Positions 27,166 to 36,895 of a stretch of 64,000 nucleotides of DNA are shown here, in pieces (the first letter of the stretch is position 1; every line of letters starts with the position of its first letter). Below the pieces are notes generated by a model, which was not told the DNA's origin, ran no database searches, and saw only the letters and a list, made by a program, of their open reading frames with translations. Source of the stretch: Campylobacter concisus (lineage in GTDB: Bacteria; Campylobacterota; Campylobacteria; Campylobacterales; Campylobacteraceae); NCBI RefSeq assembly GCF_003048575.1, contig NZ_PIRZ01000006.1, forward strand, positions 62,001 through 126,000, in the 5' to 3' direction. A program made the translations under genes and the position numbers.

Positions 27166-28605
27166 ATGATACATAAAATTCTTATCGCAAATCGTGGTGA
27201 GATCGCAGTTAGGATAGTCAGAGCTTGTAGGGATTTACACATCCAAAGCGTAGGAATTTACACAGCACCAGACAGCGAATGCTTGCATGTAAGGATCGCT
27301 GATGAGGCCTATCAAGTGGGCGAAGATCCGATCAAAGGCTATCTTGATGCCAAAGCTATCGTAAAGCTTGCTAAAGAGTGCGGAGCTGACGCGATACACC
27401 CAGGATACGGCTTTTTAAGCGAAAACTACGAATTTGCAAAGGCGGTCGAGGACGCTGGGCTTATCTTTATCGGTCCAAAGGCTGAAGTGATAAGAAAAAT
27501 GGGTGATAAAAATATCGCAAGATACCTAATGAAGAGAAACGGCATACCAATCGTTCCAGGTACAGAAAAGCTAAATGACGAGAGCATGGACGCCATAAAA
27601 GAGCACGCTAGACGTATCGGCTATCCAGTCATTTTAAAAGCAAGCGGTGGTGGTGGTGGACGTGGCATCAGAGAAGTTTGGCAAGAAGAAGATATGCAAG
27701 ACGCCTTTGAGTCGTGTACTAGAGAGGCAAAGACCTACTTTAATAACGATGAAGTTTTTATGGAGAAGCTTGTCGTAAATCCTCGCCACATCGAGTTTCA
27801 AATTTTAGGCGATAACTACGGCAACATCATCCACCTTTGCGAGCGCGACTGCTCTATCCAAAGGCGCCACCAAAAGATCATCGAGATCGCACCATGCCCA
27901 TCTATCAGCGAAAATTTAAGAAAGATCATGGGTGTAACCGCAGTGGCCGCTGCAAAGGCTGTGGGCTACTCAAATGTAGGAACGATCGAGTTTTTGCTAG
28001 ATGACTACAATAACTTTTACTTCATGGAGATGAACACCCGTATCCAAGTGGAGCACGGCATCACTGAAGAGATCACAGGCCACGACCTAGTCGTTAGACA
28101 GATAAGGATCGCAGCTGGTGAAATTTTAGAGATCGAGCAAAGCGACATCAAACCACGAGGCTACGCGATAGAGGCAAGGATCACGGCTGAAAATGTCTGG
28201 GAGAATTTCATCCCAGCACCAGGCACGATCGAGGGCTACTACCCAGCCCTTGGCCCATCTGTGCGTGTCGATAGCCACGTCTATAAAGACTACACCATAC
28301 CGCCATTTTATGACTCTTTGATCGCAAAGCTGATCGTAAAGGCGACTGATTACGACCTAGCGGTAAATAAGCTTGAAAGAGCGCTTGAAGAATTTACTAT
28401 CGAGGGCGTGCGAACGATCATCCCATTTTTGCTAACGATCAGCAAAAGCAAGGAGTTTAGAAGAGGATTTTTCGATACTAGCTACGTTGAGAAAAACTTA
28501 AAAACTATCCTTGAAAATACCTACGACGACATGAATAAAGAGCCAAACGACGATCTAGAAGAAGTCATCGTAGAGGCGATAAAAAGATATAAAAAGAAGA
28601 GATAA
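27166..28605 (+). CDS. pycA: Biotin carboxylase (pyruvate carboxylase subunit A type)
   Basis: A 479-residue biotin carboxylase: MIHKILIANRGEIAVRI at the start, ATP-grasp glycine loop KASGGGGGRGI near residue 165, catalytic HIEFQILGD and ERDCSIQRRHQK, and EMNTRIQVEH. It carboxylates a biotinylated partner using ATP and bicarbonate. The tail is about 30 residues longer than in AccC, and VEHGITEEITG replaces the VEHPVTE common in AccC. This is closer to the stand-alone PycA subunit of anaplerotic pyruvate carboxylase. AccC remains an alternative; no biotin carrier gene is nearby. Confidence 0.85.
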   Translation: MIHKILIANRGEIAVRIVRACRDLHIQSVGIYTAPDSECLHVRIADEAYQVGEDPIKGYLDAKAIVKLAKECGADAIHPGYGFLSENYEFAKAVEDAGLIFIGPKAEVIRKMGDKNIARYLMKRNGIPIVPGTEKLNDESMDAIKEHARRIGYPVILKASGGGGGRGIREVWQEEDMQDAFESCTREAKTYFNNDEVFMEKLVVNPRHIEFQILGDNYGNIIHLCERDCSIQRRHQKIIEIAPCPSISENLRKIMGVTAVAAAKAVGYSNVGTIEFLLDDYNNFYFMEMNTRIQVEHGITEEITGHDLVVRQIRIAAGEILEIEQSDIKPRGYAIEARITAENVWENFIPAPGTIEGYYPALGPSVRVDSHVYKDYTIPPFYDSLIAKLIVKATDYDLAVNKLERALEEFTIEGVRTIIPFLLTISKSKEFRRGFFDTSYVEKNLKTILENTYDDMNKEPNDDLEEVIVEAIKRYKKKR

Positions 28606-28621
28606 TTTTATCTCTCGCTAC

Positions 28622-28649
28622 AGCTTTGGCGATAAATTTCGCCAAAGCT
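28622..28649 (+). terminator. Strong hairpin after the biotin carboxylase gene
   Basis: AGCTTTGGCGA and TCGCCAAAGCT form a perfect 11-bp stem with a 6-base loop, 17 bases after the stop. No T-run follows, so it may be a rho-independent terminator only in a weak sense, or an mRNA-stabilising hairpin. Confidence 0.45.
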
Positions 28650-29233
28650 AAATCCTCGCGCAAACTGCGTACGTCTTAGCTCCGTCATTTGCCATGGTAT
28701 AAAACCTGCTAGCGTCTACTAGCATGATCTACACCAAGCCTAAAATTCTCAAACTCTATCTCTTTTAAAAGCAAGCCATTTCTAGTGCTTATCAAAACTG
28801 GCTTATTTTTGTGGTTTGCGAGCAAAATTTGATCGCCAACTAAGAGAAAATGCTCCGTGCCACTTGTTTTAAATTTAAATATCACCTCGCCACTTTTGCC
28901 TCAACGGCATAGAGATGTCCGTTATTGCCAGCGGTGCCAAAGTAAAGCACACCCTCTCACGTAGGCAAACTAGCGTTTAGAGATATGCGCCAAGCTTTAG
29001 CCACCAGATAGTTTTACCTATTCTTGTACCATGTCTTTAGGCGGCATACCCTCATTTAATTTTTTTATCTTTTGCTCCACTTTTGAATGCTGCGCCGCTC
29101 AAAATTTCTTTACACTCCACTATAAGTGGCGAGCTCATGCACATGCGAAAGCCCTCAATCTCGTATGTTTTAGCGTCGTTATAAATCTCTTTTATGGGCT
29201 ACGCGGCTTTACCAAGCCAATTTACCTCATCAT
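28648..29233 (-). pseudogene. Broken PQQ-type beta-propeller repeat protein
   Basis: Minus-strand translation recovers propeller-like segments spread over several frames. One reads AKAWRISLNASLPT, a stop, then EGVLYFGTAGNNGHLYAVEA. Another frame gives SGEVIFKFKTSGTEHFLLVG and later LLLKEIEFENFRLG. A third ends DASRFYTMANDGAKTYAVCA before TAG at 28648. At least two frameshifts and several stops separate them. YFGT...GHLYAVEAK is a typical PQQ/quinoprotein-like strand motif. The original may have been an outer-membrane or periplasmic propeller; now it is dead. It fills most of the gap between pycA and the SUKH gene. Confidence 0.7.
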
Positions 29234-29408
29234 TAATCCTTTATAACATCTCGCATTTAGTGATTGCTAGTTTTCTTAGTTATCTCTGCCAGCTTCTTAA
29301 ATTTATGAAGATTGTGGTCTAAATTTGGCGACAAATGGGTCAAATTTAAAAGCTCCCTGAAATAAATTTGATAAAATTTGCCAAAATTTAGCAAATTAAA
29401 GGACTGAT

Positions 29409-29996
29409 ATGTTTTTAAAGCTAGATGAAATCGCTCAAAAGTTAGATCAAATTTTCTTGCCACTAGAGCAAGAGGGTATGACTGGCATGAGACTCTTGCT
29501 TCAAAATGATGTTAAAGCCACCGCACAAGCACTTAAAAACGCACAAGAAACTCTTGGCATAAATTTTCCAGCTAAATTTACAAAGCTTTTAAGCAAATTT
29601 GACCTTGGAAATTTTGAAATTTGCAATGTCAAATTCGGCTCTAGAGGTGACTATGCAAGCGAGATAGTACGGCTAAATAGCATAGATGAGTACGGCGGCA
29701 AATGGTGGCAAGGTGAAGCTCGCCCTTTAAATTTGATAGTCTTTGCCATGGGTGATCCGTGGATATTTTTGCTTGATTGCACAAGTGGCGCGGTCTATGC
29801 ATGGCTCTTTGGAGATGAGGAGCTTTGCGGTAGATGCATCGCAAGCGACTTTGAGAAATTGTTCATAGCACTTGCTAGCATCGATATAGCAAGGCTAAAT
29901 GAAGAAACTCTGCCATCAACCGAGCAAATCCTAAAATTTGTCCAAGCAGACGATAAAGTCCTTCTTTTCTGGCAAGAGATGGCATATGAAATTTAG
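29409..29996 (+). CDS. SMI1/KNR4 (SUKH) family protein
   Basis: A 195-residue cytoplasmic protein. The SUKH fold is suggested by ETLGINFPAKFTKLLSKFD, followed by a Trp/Asp-rich core (GGKWWQGEARPLNLIVFAMG, then DPWIFLLDCTSGAVYAWLFG). In bacteria many SUKH proteins are immunity proteins against polymorphic or contact-dependent toxins. No toxin gene is visible beside it. A broken second copy lies beyond gdhA at 31850-32139. Confidence 0.7.
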   Translation: MFLKLDEIAQKLDQIFLPLEQEGMTGMRLLLQNDVKATAQALKNAQETLGINFPAKFTKLLSKFDLGNFEICNVKFGSRGDYASEIVRLNSIDEYGGKWWQGEARPLNLIVFAMGDPWIFLLDCTSGAVYAWLFGDEELCGRCIASDFEKLFIALASIDIARLNEETLPSTEQILKFVQADDKVLLFWQEMAYEI

Positions 29997-30192
29997 CAAA
30001 ATTAGGCTTCTTAGCCTAAAATCTCTTTTATAAATTTATCCCAGCGATCGAAACAAAAACCACTTTTTATAAATTTAGTTTCGATGTGTAACGCTCATTG
30101 CCTAAAATAAAAATATAAAAATAAATTTAAATAAAAATTTTTTCTAGGAGAGTTAATATTCAACTACGAAAATTTGACGAATAGGAGCCAAA

Positions 30193-31551
30193 ATGAGCGA
30201 GTACATCGAAAAAACGATGGAGTGGATAAAAAAGACCAATCCGGGTCAAGGCGTCTTTGTCCAGGCTGCGACCGAGGTGCTAAACAGCCTCGAGCCGCTT
30301 ATAAAAAGAGAAAGCAAGTACCAAAAACACGCGATCCTAGAGCGCATCGTGATACCCGAGCGCACGGTGATCTTTCGCGTCACGTACACGGGCGACGACG
30401 GTAGACCGCAGGTAAATAACGGCTACCGCGTACAGTTTAACTCAGCCGTGGGTCCCTATAAAGGCGGCATCAGACTGCATCCTAGCGTGGATCTTGGCGT
30501 GCTAAAATTTCTAGGATTTGAGCAAATTTTTAAAAACTCGCTCACGGGCGTAAATATCGGCGGCGCAAAAGGCGGCAGCACCTTTGATCCAAAAGGCAAG
30601 AGCGAGGGCGAGATAATGCGCTTTTGCCAAGCGTTTATGAGTGAGCTATACCGCCACATCGGCAACACCGTAGACGTACCGGCAGGCGATATCGGCGTGG
30701 GCGCGCGCGAGATCGGCTATATGTTTGGGCAGTATAAAAAACTCACGGGCAGATTTGACGGCATCCTAACTGGCAAAGGCCTAAACTGGGGCGGCAGCCT
30801 AGCGCGCACGGAGGCAACCGGATACGGACTGGTCTATTTTACGCAAAATATGCTAAAAAAAGCAGGACTGGGACTAGAGGGCAAAAAATGCAGCATAAGC
30901 GGTAGCGGAAACGTCGCCATATACACGGTAGAAAAGCTCTATCAAGTAGGCGCGCTGCCTATCACGGTTTCTGATTCAAACGGATACGTTTACGACGCAG
31001 AGGGCATCGATCTAGCCGTACTTAAAGAGCTAAAAGAAGTAAAACGCGCGCGCCTTAGCGAATACGTCAAATTTAGACCGAACGCAAAATACGTAAGCGT
31101 GAGCGAGTACAAAGAGGGCAGAAACGGCGTGTGGGACGTGCCGTGCGATGGAGCGTTTCCGTGCGCGACGCAAAACGAGCTTCACCTAGTCGACATCAAG
31201 ACGCTCTACGCTAACGGCTGTCGCTTCGTGGCTGAGGGCGCAAATATGCCAAGCACGCTTGATGCGATAAATTTTATGCTAGCGCAAAAGGATTTTTACT
31301 TCGCTCCAGCAAAAGCAGCAAACGCTGGCGGTGTGGGAACAAGTGGTCTTGAGATGATGCAAAATGCTGGCATGACTTCGTGGAGTTTCGAGGAGGTCGA
31401 TCGCAGACTTCATGGCATTATGAATCACATCTTTGAACTAAGCTACGAAACTAGTAAAGAGTTTGGCGATGAGGGCAACCTAGTGCTTGGCTCAAATATC
31501 GCGGGCTTTAGAAAAGTGGCCGATGCGATGATAGAGCAAGGGTATGTGTAG
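30193..31551 (+). CDS. gdhA: NADP-type glutamate dehydrogenase
   Basis: A 452-residue hexameric-type enzyme converting 2-oxoglutarate and ammonia to glutamate. Visible are the substrate block GPYKGGIRLHPSV, catalytic Lys in GGAKGGSTFDPKGK, PAGDIGVGAREIGYMFGQYK, and the nucleotide fold CSISGSGNVAIYTVEKL. A ribosome site (TAGGAGCC) precedes the ATG. Codon use is unusual: roughly the first 1,000 bases use many GC-ending codons (GCG, CGC, ACG), while the last ~300 look like the rest of the window. That suggests acquisition or partial replacement by a related, more GC-rich Campylobacter. Confidence 0.95.
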   Translation: MSEYIEKTMEWIKKTNPGQGVFVQAATEVLNSLEPLIKRESKYQKHAILERIVIPERTVIFRVTYTGDDGRPQVNNGYRVQFNSAVGPYKGGIRLHPSVDLGVLKFLGFEQIFKNSLTGVNIGGAKGGSTFDPKGKSEGEIMRFCQAFMSELYRHIGNTVDVPAGDIGVGAREIGYMFGQYKKLTGRFDGILTGKGLNWGGSLARTEATGYGLVYFTQNMLKKAGLGLEGKKCSISGSGNVAIYTVEKLYQVGALPITVSDSNGYVYDAEGIDLAVLKELKEVKRARLSEYVKFRPNAKYVSVSEYKEGRNGVWDVPCDGAFPCATQNELHLVDIKTLYANGCRFVAEGANMPSTLDAINFMLAQKDFYFAPAKAANAGGVGTSGLEMMQNAGMTSWSFEEVDRRLHGIMNHIFELSYETSKEFGDEGNLVLGSNIAGFRKVADAMIEQGYV

Positions 31552-31849
31552 GGCTGATTTTGCTCTTATCTCTGTAAATTTACGTCCAAGTTAAATTTGG
31601 ACGTAAATCAATATGAAATAAGTTTGGACTTTTAGCTAAAAGAGAGTTTGCTTTTTATATAGCAAATTTTACTGACAAACTATCAAATTTACGCTAGTTT
31701 GAAGTATTTTATGCAGCGTTCGTTTTGATAAATTCGTGGCGGTGTGATAGATGTGGATTTGAAGCTCGCCTAAATTTAAAATATTTACACTAAGTTGGCG
31801 AGCAGATTACTATTTTTAGAGCATTTAATAGAAATTTTGTCAAAAAAGC

Positions 31850-32139
31850 TGGCGTGGTAGCAAATGGTGGAGTGGCGAAATTTGTGAAACAAATTTGAAA
31901 GTTTTTGTCATGGATGCTTTTGCTTGATTGCACGAGTGGTATGTTTATGTGTGGCTGTTTAAAGATGAAGAAATTTGTAGCAAGCGCGTTGCGAGCGAGA
32001 AATTTTTATAGTGTTAGCTGGCATCGATATAGCAAGGCAAAATGAAGAAGTCCTTACAGAGAATGAGCAAACACTAAATTTTATCCAAGCAGATTATAGT
32101 GCATTTGATTTTTGCCAAGAAATGGCTTATAAAATTTAG
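31850..32139 (+). pseudogene. Decayed second copy of the SUKH gene
   Basis: The C-terminal half of the protein at 29409-29996 is recognisable in shifted frames. LLLDCTSG comes first, then YVWLFKDEEICSKRVAS in another frame, then LAGIDIARQNEEVL and NFIQADYSAFDFCQEMAYKI before TAG at 32137. DNA similarity reaches back to the AAATGGTGG block near 31860. At least two frameshifts and stops are present and the N-terminal half is missing. Confidence 0.8.
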
Positions 32140-32217
32140 TAAATTTATGCTCATCCAGCCTAAATTCTCTTTTATAAATTTAAACTATAAACAAGCGAAT
32201 TTTTTAGCAAATTTATA

Positions 32218-32448
32218 CAGCTACTAGGCGAAATTTAACTTAAAATGTTAAGCGCAAGTACCATAAACTTAAAAATTCACAAGAAGTTATCAAATTTACT
32301 CTTTCAGGCGAGCTCTTGCCTAGTCGAATTTCAGCAAAGCACCCATGTAATGGTTGGCAGAAAAAGGATGGAGCAAATTCTAGTAAGTAAAAATTAAAAT
32401 TTGCTCCATTTAATCCACGAACAAGCAAATTTCTCGTCAAATTTGGTC
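32218..32448. repeat. Diverged direct repeat, copy A
   Basis: Copy A of a ~200-base unit, repeated at 32522-32721. Shared anchors in order are AGGCRAAATTTARCTTAAAA, CTTGCCTAG or TTTGCCTAG, TTTCAGCA, ACACCCATG or GCACCCATG, GCAAATTC, and AGTAAGTAAA or GCAAGTAAAG. No protein, tRNA or known element is recognised. The rest of 31552-32868 outside this pair and the SUKH remnant is AT-rich and holds nothing else I can name. Confidence 0.5.
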
Positions 32449-32521
32449 GCCACATAAAACCAAGAGTAGTCAAAGCTTTTTGTAAAAAGTATTATTAAAG
32501 CAATATCCCATTACCAAATTT

Positions 32522-32721
32522 AGCTAGATATTAGGCAAAATTTAGCTTAAAAACACTCACGCAAGCATTAAAAATTTGTAAGCTCGCAAGAAAGTCGATT
32601 TGCCTAGATTATTTTCAGCATAACACCCATGCGAACGATAACAAAGCGGGCAAATTCCAGCAAGTAAAGACAAAAATTTACTAAATTTAAACCACATCCA
32701 AATTTTGCCTATCAAATTTAA
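32522..32721. repeat. Diverged direct repeat, copy B
   Basis: Partner of the unit at 32218-32448, in the same orientation and with the same order of short anchors. Many substitutions and small indels separate the two copies, so the duplication is old. Confidence 0.5.
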
Positions 32722-32831
32722 CCATAAGGTATATCAACCCTGCAAACGCCTTTGCGTAAATTTAACACATATAAAAATGATAGAATTTTTGAGAAATAGT
32801 TATTTGTGAGTTTTTGTATTAAAAATTTAAT

Positions 32832-32860
32832 AAAAAAGAGCAAGCCTTAGCCTGCTCTTT
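32832..32860 (-). terminator. Rho-independent terminator of the thrS-infC operon
   Basis: On the minus strand AAAGAGCAGGC and GCTTGCTCTTT form a long stem with a short loop, followed by a T-run, nine bases after the infC stop. Confidence 0.8.
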
Positions 32861-32868
32861 GTGAAAAT

Positions 32869-33387
32869 TTAACCCTTTTTTGGAGTTACAAGCATATTTA
32901 CATAACGACCTTCTATTATAGGCTCTTTGTCGCGATCAGCTTCATTTTTTATCATTTCCCAGACCTTCTCAAGCATAGCTACACCAGCTTCTGGAGTACT
33001 CATCTCGCGACCCTTTAAAAAGACACGAAATTTAACGTGTTTGCCATCTTGCAAAAACTCGCTTGCGTGTTTAACCTTGTAGTTTATATCGTTTTGGGCG
33101 ATCTTGACAGAGAGTTTTATCTCTTTTATCTCGATGGTTTTTTGCTTTTTCTTGGCCTCTTTTTGCTTTTTCTCTTGCTGATAACGGAATTTACCATAGT
33201 CCATTATCTTGCAAACTGGTGGCTTCGCATCTGGTGCTATAAGCACCAGGTCAAGCCCAAGCCTATTTGAGATCTCTAAAGCCTCATCTCTTGAGATGAC
33301 ACCATACGCAGTGCCATCATCTCCTACACATCTTACCTCTCTCGCCCTTATGTCCTCATTGAGCAATACTTCATTTTCCTTACTCAA
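32869..33387 (-). CDS. infC: Translation initiation factor IF-3
   Basis: A 172-residue IF-3: N-terminal domain with [17 protein letters not shown] and the linker [20 protein letters not shown], Lys-rich linker helix, C-terminal domain ending [12 protein letters not shown]. It keeps 30S subunits free and checks the start codon. The start is TTG, overlapping the TGA of thrS as TTGA. A non-ATG start is typical for infC, where it allows IF-3 to repress its own translation. The gene order thrS-infC is conserved in bacteria. Confidence 0.95.
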   Translation of the reverse strand: MSKENEVLLNEDIRAREVRCVGDDGTAYGVISRDEALEISNRLGLDLVLIAPDAKPPVCKIMDYGKFRYQQEKKQKEAKKKQKTIEIKEIKLSVKIAQNDINYKVKHASEFLQDGKHVKFRVFLKGREMSTPEAGVAMLEKVWEMIKNEADRDKEPIIEGRYVNMLVTPKKG

Positions 33388-35204
33388 AAATGTACCTCAC
33401 TAAGTTTCTCCTTCGTTAAATTTATAAATTCCGCCAAGCTCATATCGCTCTGCGTTCTAGCCTGTCTGTCGCGCAATGCAACGCTCTTATTCGCTACTTC
33501 GTTGTCTCCTAGCACGACTATCATAGGCACCCTTTGTTTTTCTGCCGTTCTTATTCTTTTATTTAAACTCTCATTTTTACTTGCGATCTCGCTATCGACG
33601 TTAATCTTTCTTAGCTCGCGTGAAATTTCTTTTGCGTAGTCTAAATGCGCGTCGCTAATCGGCACGATGACGACTTGCGTAGGAGCGATGAAAAATGGCA
33701 ACTCACCAGCAGTGTGCTCAAGTAAAATTCCTATAAATCTCTCAAAACTGCCAAGCAAGGCTCTGTGAAGCATTACAGGGCGCTGTCTTTCGTTGTTTGC
33801 ATCGATGTAGCCTAGATCAAAGCGCTCTGGTAGGTTAAAGTCCACTTGGATAGTGCCACACTGCCATTTTCGCTTTAGCGCGTCAGTGATTTTAATGTCA
33901 ATCTTTGGTCCATAAAATGCGCCACCGCCCTCGTCGATGCCGTATTTAAAGCCATTTTCATCAAGGGCTTCTTTTAGTGCTTTGGTCGCAGTTTCCCAAA
34001 TTTCATCGCCACCGATCGCTTTGGCTGGCTTGGTTGAAATTTCCATCTCGTAGTTAAAGCCAAAATTCTCCATTATCTTGCCGGCGAATTTTAAAATTTC
34101 TAGGATATTTTCTTTGATCTGGCTTGGCATACAAAAGATATGCGAGTCATCTTGCGCAAATTCTCGAACCCTGAAAAGTCCGTGAAGTACACCGCTTTTT
34201 TCGTGACGATGCACCACACCGTACTCGAAAAATTTAAGCGGTAGATCGCGGTAAGACCTGATGTCGCTTTGATAAACCTTGATGTGACCAACGCAGTTCA
34301 TCGGCTTTATGCCATACTCCACGTCGTCAATAGTCGTAAAGTACATATTTTCTTTATAGTTTGCGTAGTGGCCGCTCTTTTTCCACACGTCAGCTTTTAA
34401 AAGCTCTGGCCCACGCACTGGCTCGTAGCCACGGTCGCGGTGAGCTTTGTATAAAATTTGCTCTAGTTTTGATCTCAAGCGTCCGCCGTATGGTAGCCAG
34501 ATCGGTAGGCCGCCACCCACTTCGTCGTCAAATGTAAATAGCTTCATCTCGACGCCAAGCTTTCTGTGGTCGCGCTTTTTAGCCTCTTCGATGATGCGGA
34601 TGTGCTCTTTTAGGCTCTCTTTGTCTGCATATGCTGTGCCGTAAACCCTTGTTAGCATCTCGCGATTCTCATCACCGCCAAGATATGCCCCAGCTACGCG
34701 TGTAAGCTTAAAAAATCTTAAAAATTTAGTATTTGGCAGGTGTGGTCCACGGCAAAGATCTTCAAAATCGCCTTGCGAGTAACTACTCACTTCGCCATCT
34801 GGAATTCTTTTTAGGACCTCTTGTTTTAGATCGTCATCTTTAAATTTATCGCTCATATTAGCTTTAGTTGAGCAGGTTTTGACGATGTCAAATTTCTTCT
34901 CAGCAAGCTCTTTCATCTTATCTTCGATCGCTGCTAGATCGCTCTCGCCTAGCTTCGTGCCCTCATCATCAACTCTAAAATCATAATAAAATCCATCTTC
35001 TACGTTTGGTCCGACAAAAAATTTCGCCTTTGGATAGAGTGATTTGATAGCTTGTGCCATGAGGTGTGCACAGGAGTGTCTGATAACGTGTAGTGCCTCT
35101 TTTGAGTTGTCAAAATAGATAGGCTCAGCACTACTTTCGCGCCCTGCGATACTTTGAGTATCGACTATTTCGCCATTTAGTTTGTATGCGATGATATCGC
35201 TCAT
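33384..35204 (-). CDS. thrS: Threonyl-tRNA synthetase
   Basis: A 606-residue class II synthetase. The short N-terminus lacks a full TGS domain. The editing domain has [12 protein letters not shown] (HxxxH) with a later HLP block. The catalytic core has [26 protein letters not shown] and [20 protein letters not shown]. The C-terminal anticodon-binding domain is intact. The 342-base gap upstream (35205-35546) is very AT-rich; a TAAAAT -10-like box about 55 bases before the ATG is all I can suggest there. Confidence 0.96.
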   Translation of the reverse strand: MSDIIAYKLNGEIVDTQSIAGRESSAEPIYFDNSKEALHVIRHSCAHLMAQAIKSLYPKAKFFVGPNVEDGFYYDFRVDDEGTKLGESDLAAIEDKMKELAEKKFDIVKTCSTKANMSDKFKDDDLKQEVLKRIPDGEVSSYSQGDFEDLCRGPHLPNTKFLRFFKLTRVAGAYLGGDENREMLTRVYGTAYADKESLKEHIRIIEEAKKRDHRKLGVEMKLFTFDDEVGGGLPIWLPYGGRLRSKLEQILYKAHRDRGYEPVRGPELLKADVWKKSGHYANYKENMYFTTIDDVEYGIKPMNCVGHIKVYQSDIRSYRDLPLKFFEYGVVHRHEKSGVLHGLFRVREFAQDDSHIFCMPSQIKENILEILKFAGKIMENFGFNYEMEISTKPAKAIGGDEIWETATKALKEALDENGFKYGIDEGGGAFYGPKIDIKITDALKRKWQCGTIQVDFNLPERFDLGYIDANNERQRPVMLHRALLGSFERFIGILLEHTAGELPFFIAPTQVVIVPISDAHLDYAKEISRELRKINVDSEIASKNESLNKRIRTAEKQRVPMIVVLGDNEVANKSVALRDRQARTQSDMSLAEFINLTKEKLSEVHF

Positions 35205-35526
35205 TGTTTTTCCTTATATCAAATTGTCTTTTTTACGATAAAAGAACGATTAAGGATTTTATCAAAATGGGCTTTAAGCTAAACTTAATATTTGCTAAGC
35301 AAATTTTTATAAATTCTTTTTAAATTTTAATAAATTCGAGCTAAAATTTTTGGATTATTAAATATATATTTTTATATAAAATTATAAAAATACCTAAATT
35401 TAGCATATTTTATTTATATAATTTATTATATTTTAAGATTATCGCTGATAATATTTGCCACTGAAATGAATTTAGCAATTTCTCGTCTTTGCATTACTAA
35501 AATTCATTTTTCTCCCGACAATATTT

Positions 35527-35554
35527 AGTGCTAGGAAGTGGTTAGCCTAGCACT
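35527..35554. terminator. Hairpin at the end of the YbaK-type gene
   Basis: AGTGCTAGG and CCTAGCACT form a 9-bp stem overlapping the stop codon. The T-rich side is on the plus strand, so the direction and role are uncertain. Confidence 0.3.
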
Positions 35555-36122
35555 TTTCTTCTCTAAATTTAACAAGCACCGGCTTTACTATCCTAGCGTA
35601 GTCTTTTGCATTTAGGACAACTGATCTATTAAGAAGCCCTGCATTAAAGGCGATCTCATCGTTTCGCTCAAGCAAACTCTCATCCACGACAAGGTGTAAA
35701 TTTTTATGAAAACTAAATGGCGGAACCGAGCCAAATACGCAATCAGCCAAGGCCGTAACCTCGTCTGGGCTAGCAAGGCTCGCTCTTTTGCCATCAAATT
35801 TTTGAGCAAGCGCGTCAAGGTCCGCTTGCTCGTCAGCTGGCAAGACAGCAAGCAAGTAAATTTTACCAACCTTCATCACTGGCTTTTCGTCATCTAGCAA
35901 GTAGGCATTTAACACATTTTCATCTTTAAAAATTTGCCCAAATTTCTCCTCATCTACGCCTTTTATAGAGCATACCAGCGCCTTTGCGCCCTGGCTCATC
36001 TTCGTGCCCCTTATCTTAGCGACCTCCTCTGAAGTCCTCACACTCTCATGCTCTATCACCCTAAATTTAGCCCCATTTTTGCTAAGAAGGTCATGGATTT
36101 TATTAAAAATTTGCTCAGACAC
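35547..36122 (-). CDS. YbaK/ProX-type aminoacyl-tRNA deacylase domain protein
   Basis: A 191-residue single-domain protein. The conserved pattern EHESVRTSEEVAKIRGTKMSQGAKALV, the Lys-containing VMKVGKIYLLAVLPADEQ and the GSVPPFSF block match the YbaK/aminoacyl-tRNA editing superfamily, which removes wrongly charged amino acids from tRNA. The start is GTG. It is divergent from ung. Which tRNA it edits cannot be told. Confidence 0.85.
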   Translation of the reverse strand: MSEQIFNKIHDLLSKNGAKFRVIEHESVRTSEEVAKIRGTKMSQGAKALVCSIKGVDEEKFGQIFKDENVLNAYLLDDEKPVMKVGKIYLLAVLPADEQADLDALAQKFDGKRASLASPDEVTALADCVFGSVPPFSFHKNLHLVVDESLLERNDEIAFNAGLLNRSVVLNAKDYARIVKPVLVKFREEKC

Positions 36123-36185
36123 CGCTCTTTCCTTTGGATAAATTTAGTTAAAATTATACCGCTAAAACCAAAAAAGGGCAGGAAA

Positions 36186-36878
36186 ATGCAGATAAATTTA
36201 GATGACGTAAAGATCGAACCAAGCTGGAAAGAGATGCTAAAAGATGAGTTTTTGAGTGAAAATTTCGCCAAGATCAAAGAGAATTTCTTAAAAGCAAAGA
36301 GCGCTGGCGTCGTCTATCCACCAAGTGGGCTTATATTTAACGCATTTAACCTAACGCCATTTCACGCCGTAAAGGTTGTCATTTTAGGACAAGACCCCTA
36401 CCACGGCGCCAACCAAGCCATGGGGTTAAGTTTTTCTGTACCTAGTGGTGTAAGGGTCCCGCCAAGTCTTGTAAATATCTACAAAGAAATTTACGCTGAT
36501 CTTGGCATAAAAGAGCCAAATAGTGGCGATCTCACAAAATGGGCAAAGCAAGGCGTGCTGCTTCTAAACTCAACTTTAAGCGTTAGCGCTGGAGCGGCAA
36601 ATTCCCACGCAAGCTTTGGCTGGCAGGGCTTTACGGATGCTGTAATAAAAAAAGTTAGCCAAAATTTACAAAACGTAGTTTTCATGCTTTGGGGCAATCC
36701 AGCTAGAGCCAAAGCACCGCTAATAGACGCTAGCAAGCACCTCATCTTAGAAGCAGCCCACCCAAGTCCGCTAGCTCGTGGCGCATTTTTTGGCTGCCGT
36801 CACTTCTCAAAGGCAAATATCTACCTAGCAAATCACGGTAAAACGCCGATAGACTGGGATCTAAATGTAAAAATTTGA
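36186..36878 (+). CDS. ung: Uracil-DNA glycosylase
   Basis: 230 residues. The start is the ATG at 36186 after GCAGGAAA; the frame extends upstream without a better site. The water-activating loop GQDPYHGANQAMGLSFSV, the Pro-rich VRVPPSLVNIYKEI, and the DNA-intercalation loop AAHPSPLARGAFFGCRHFSK are all intact. It removes uracil from DNA in base-excision repair. It ends next to a convergent small gene with a shared hairpin. Confidence 0.96.
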   Translation: MQINLDDVKIEPSWKEMLKDEFLSENFAKIKENFLKAKSAGVVYPPSGLIFNAFNLTPFHAVKVVILGQDPYHGANQAMGLSFSVPSGVRVPPSLVNIYKEIYADLGIKEPNSGDLTKWAKQGVLLLNSTLSVSAGAANSHASFGWQGFTDAVIKKVSQNLQNVVFMLWGNPARAKAPLIDASKHLILEAAHPSPLARGAFFGCRHFSKANIYLANHGKTPIDWDLNVKI

Positions 36879-36895
36879 TCTATTTTTTTAGATCA
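36876..36895. terminator. Short hairpin between convergent genes
   Basis: TGATCTA and TAGATCA flank a T-run across the ends of ung and the convergent small secreted-protein gene. It may serve as a bidirectional terminator, but the stem is only 7 bp. Confidence 0.4.
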
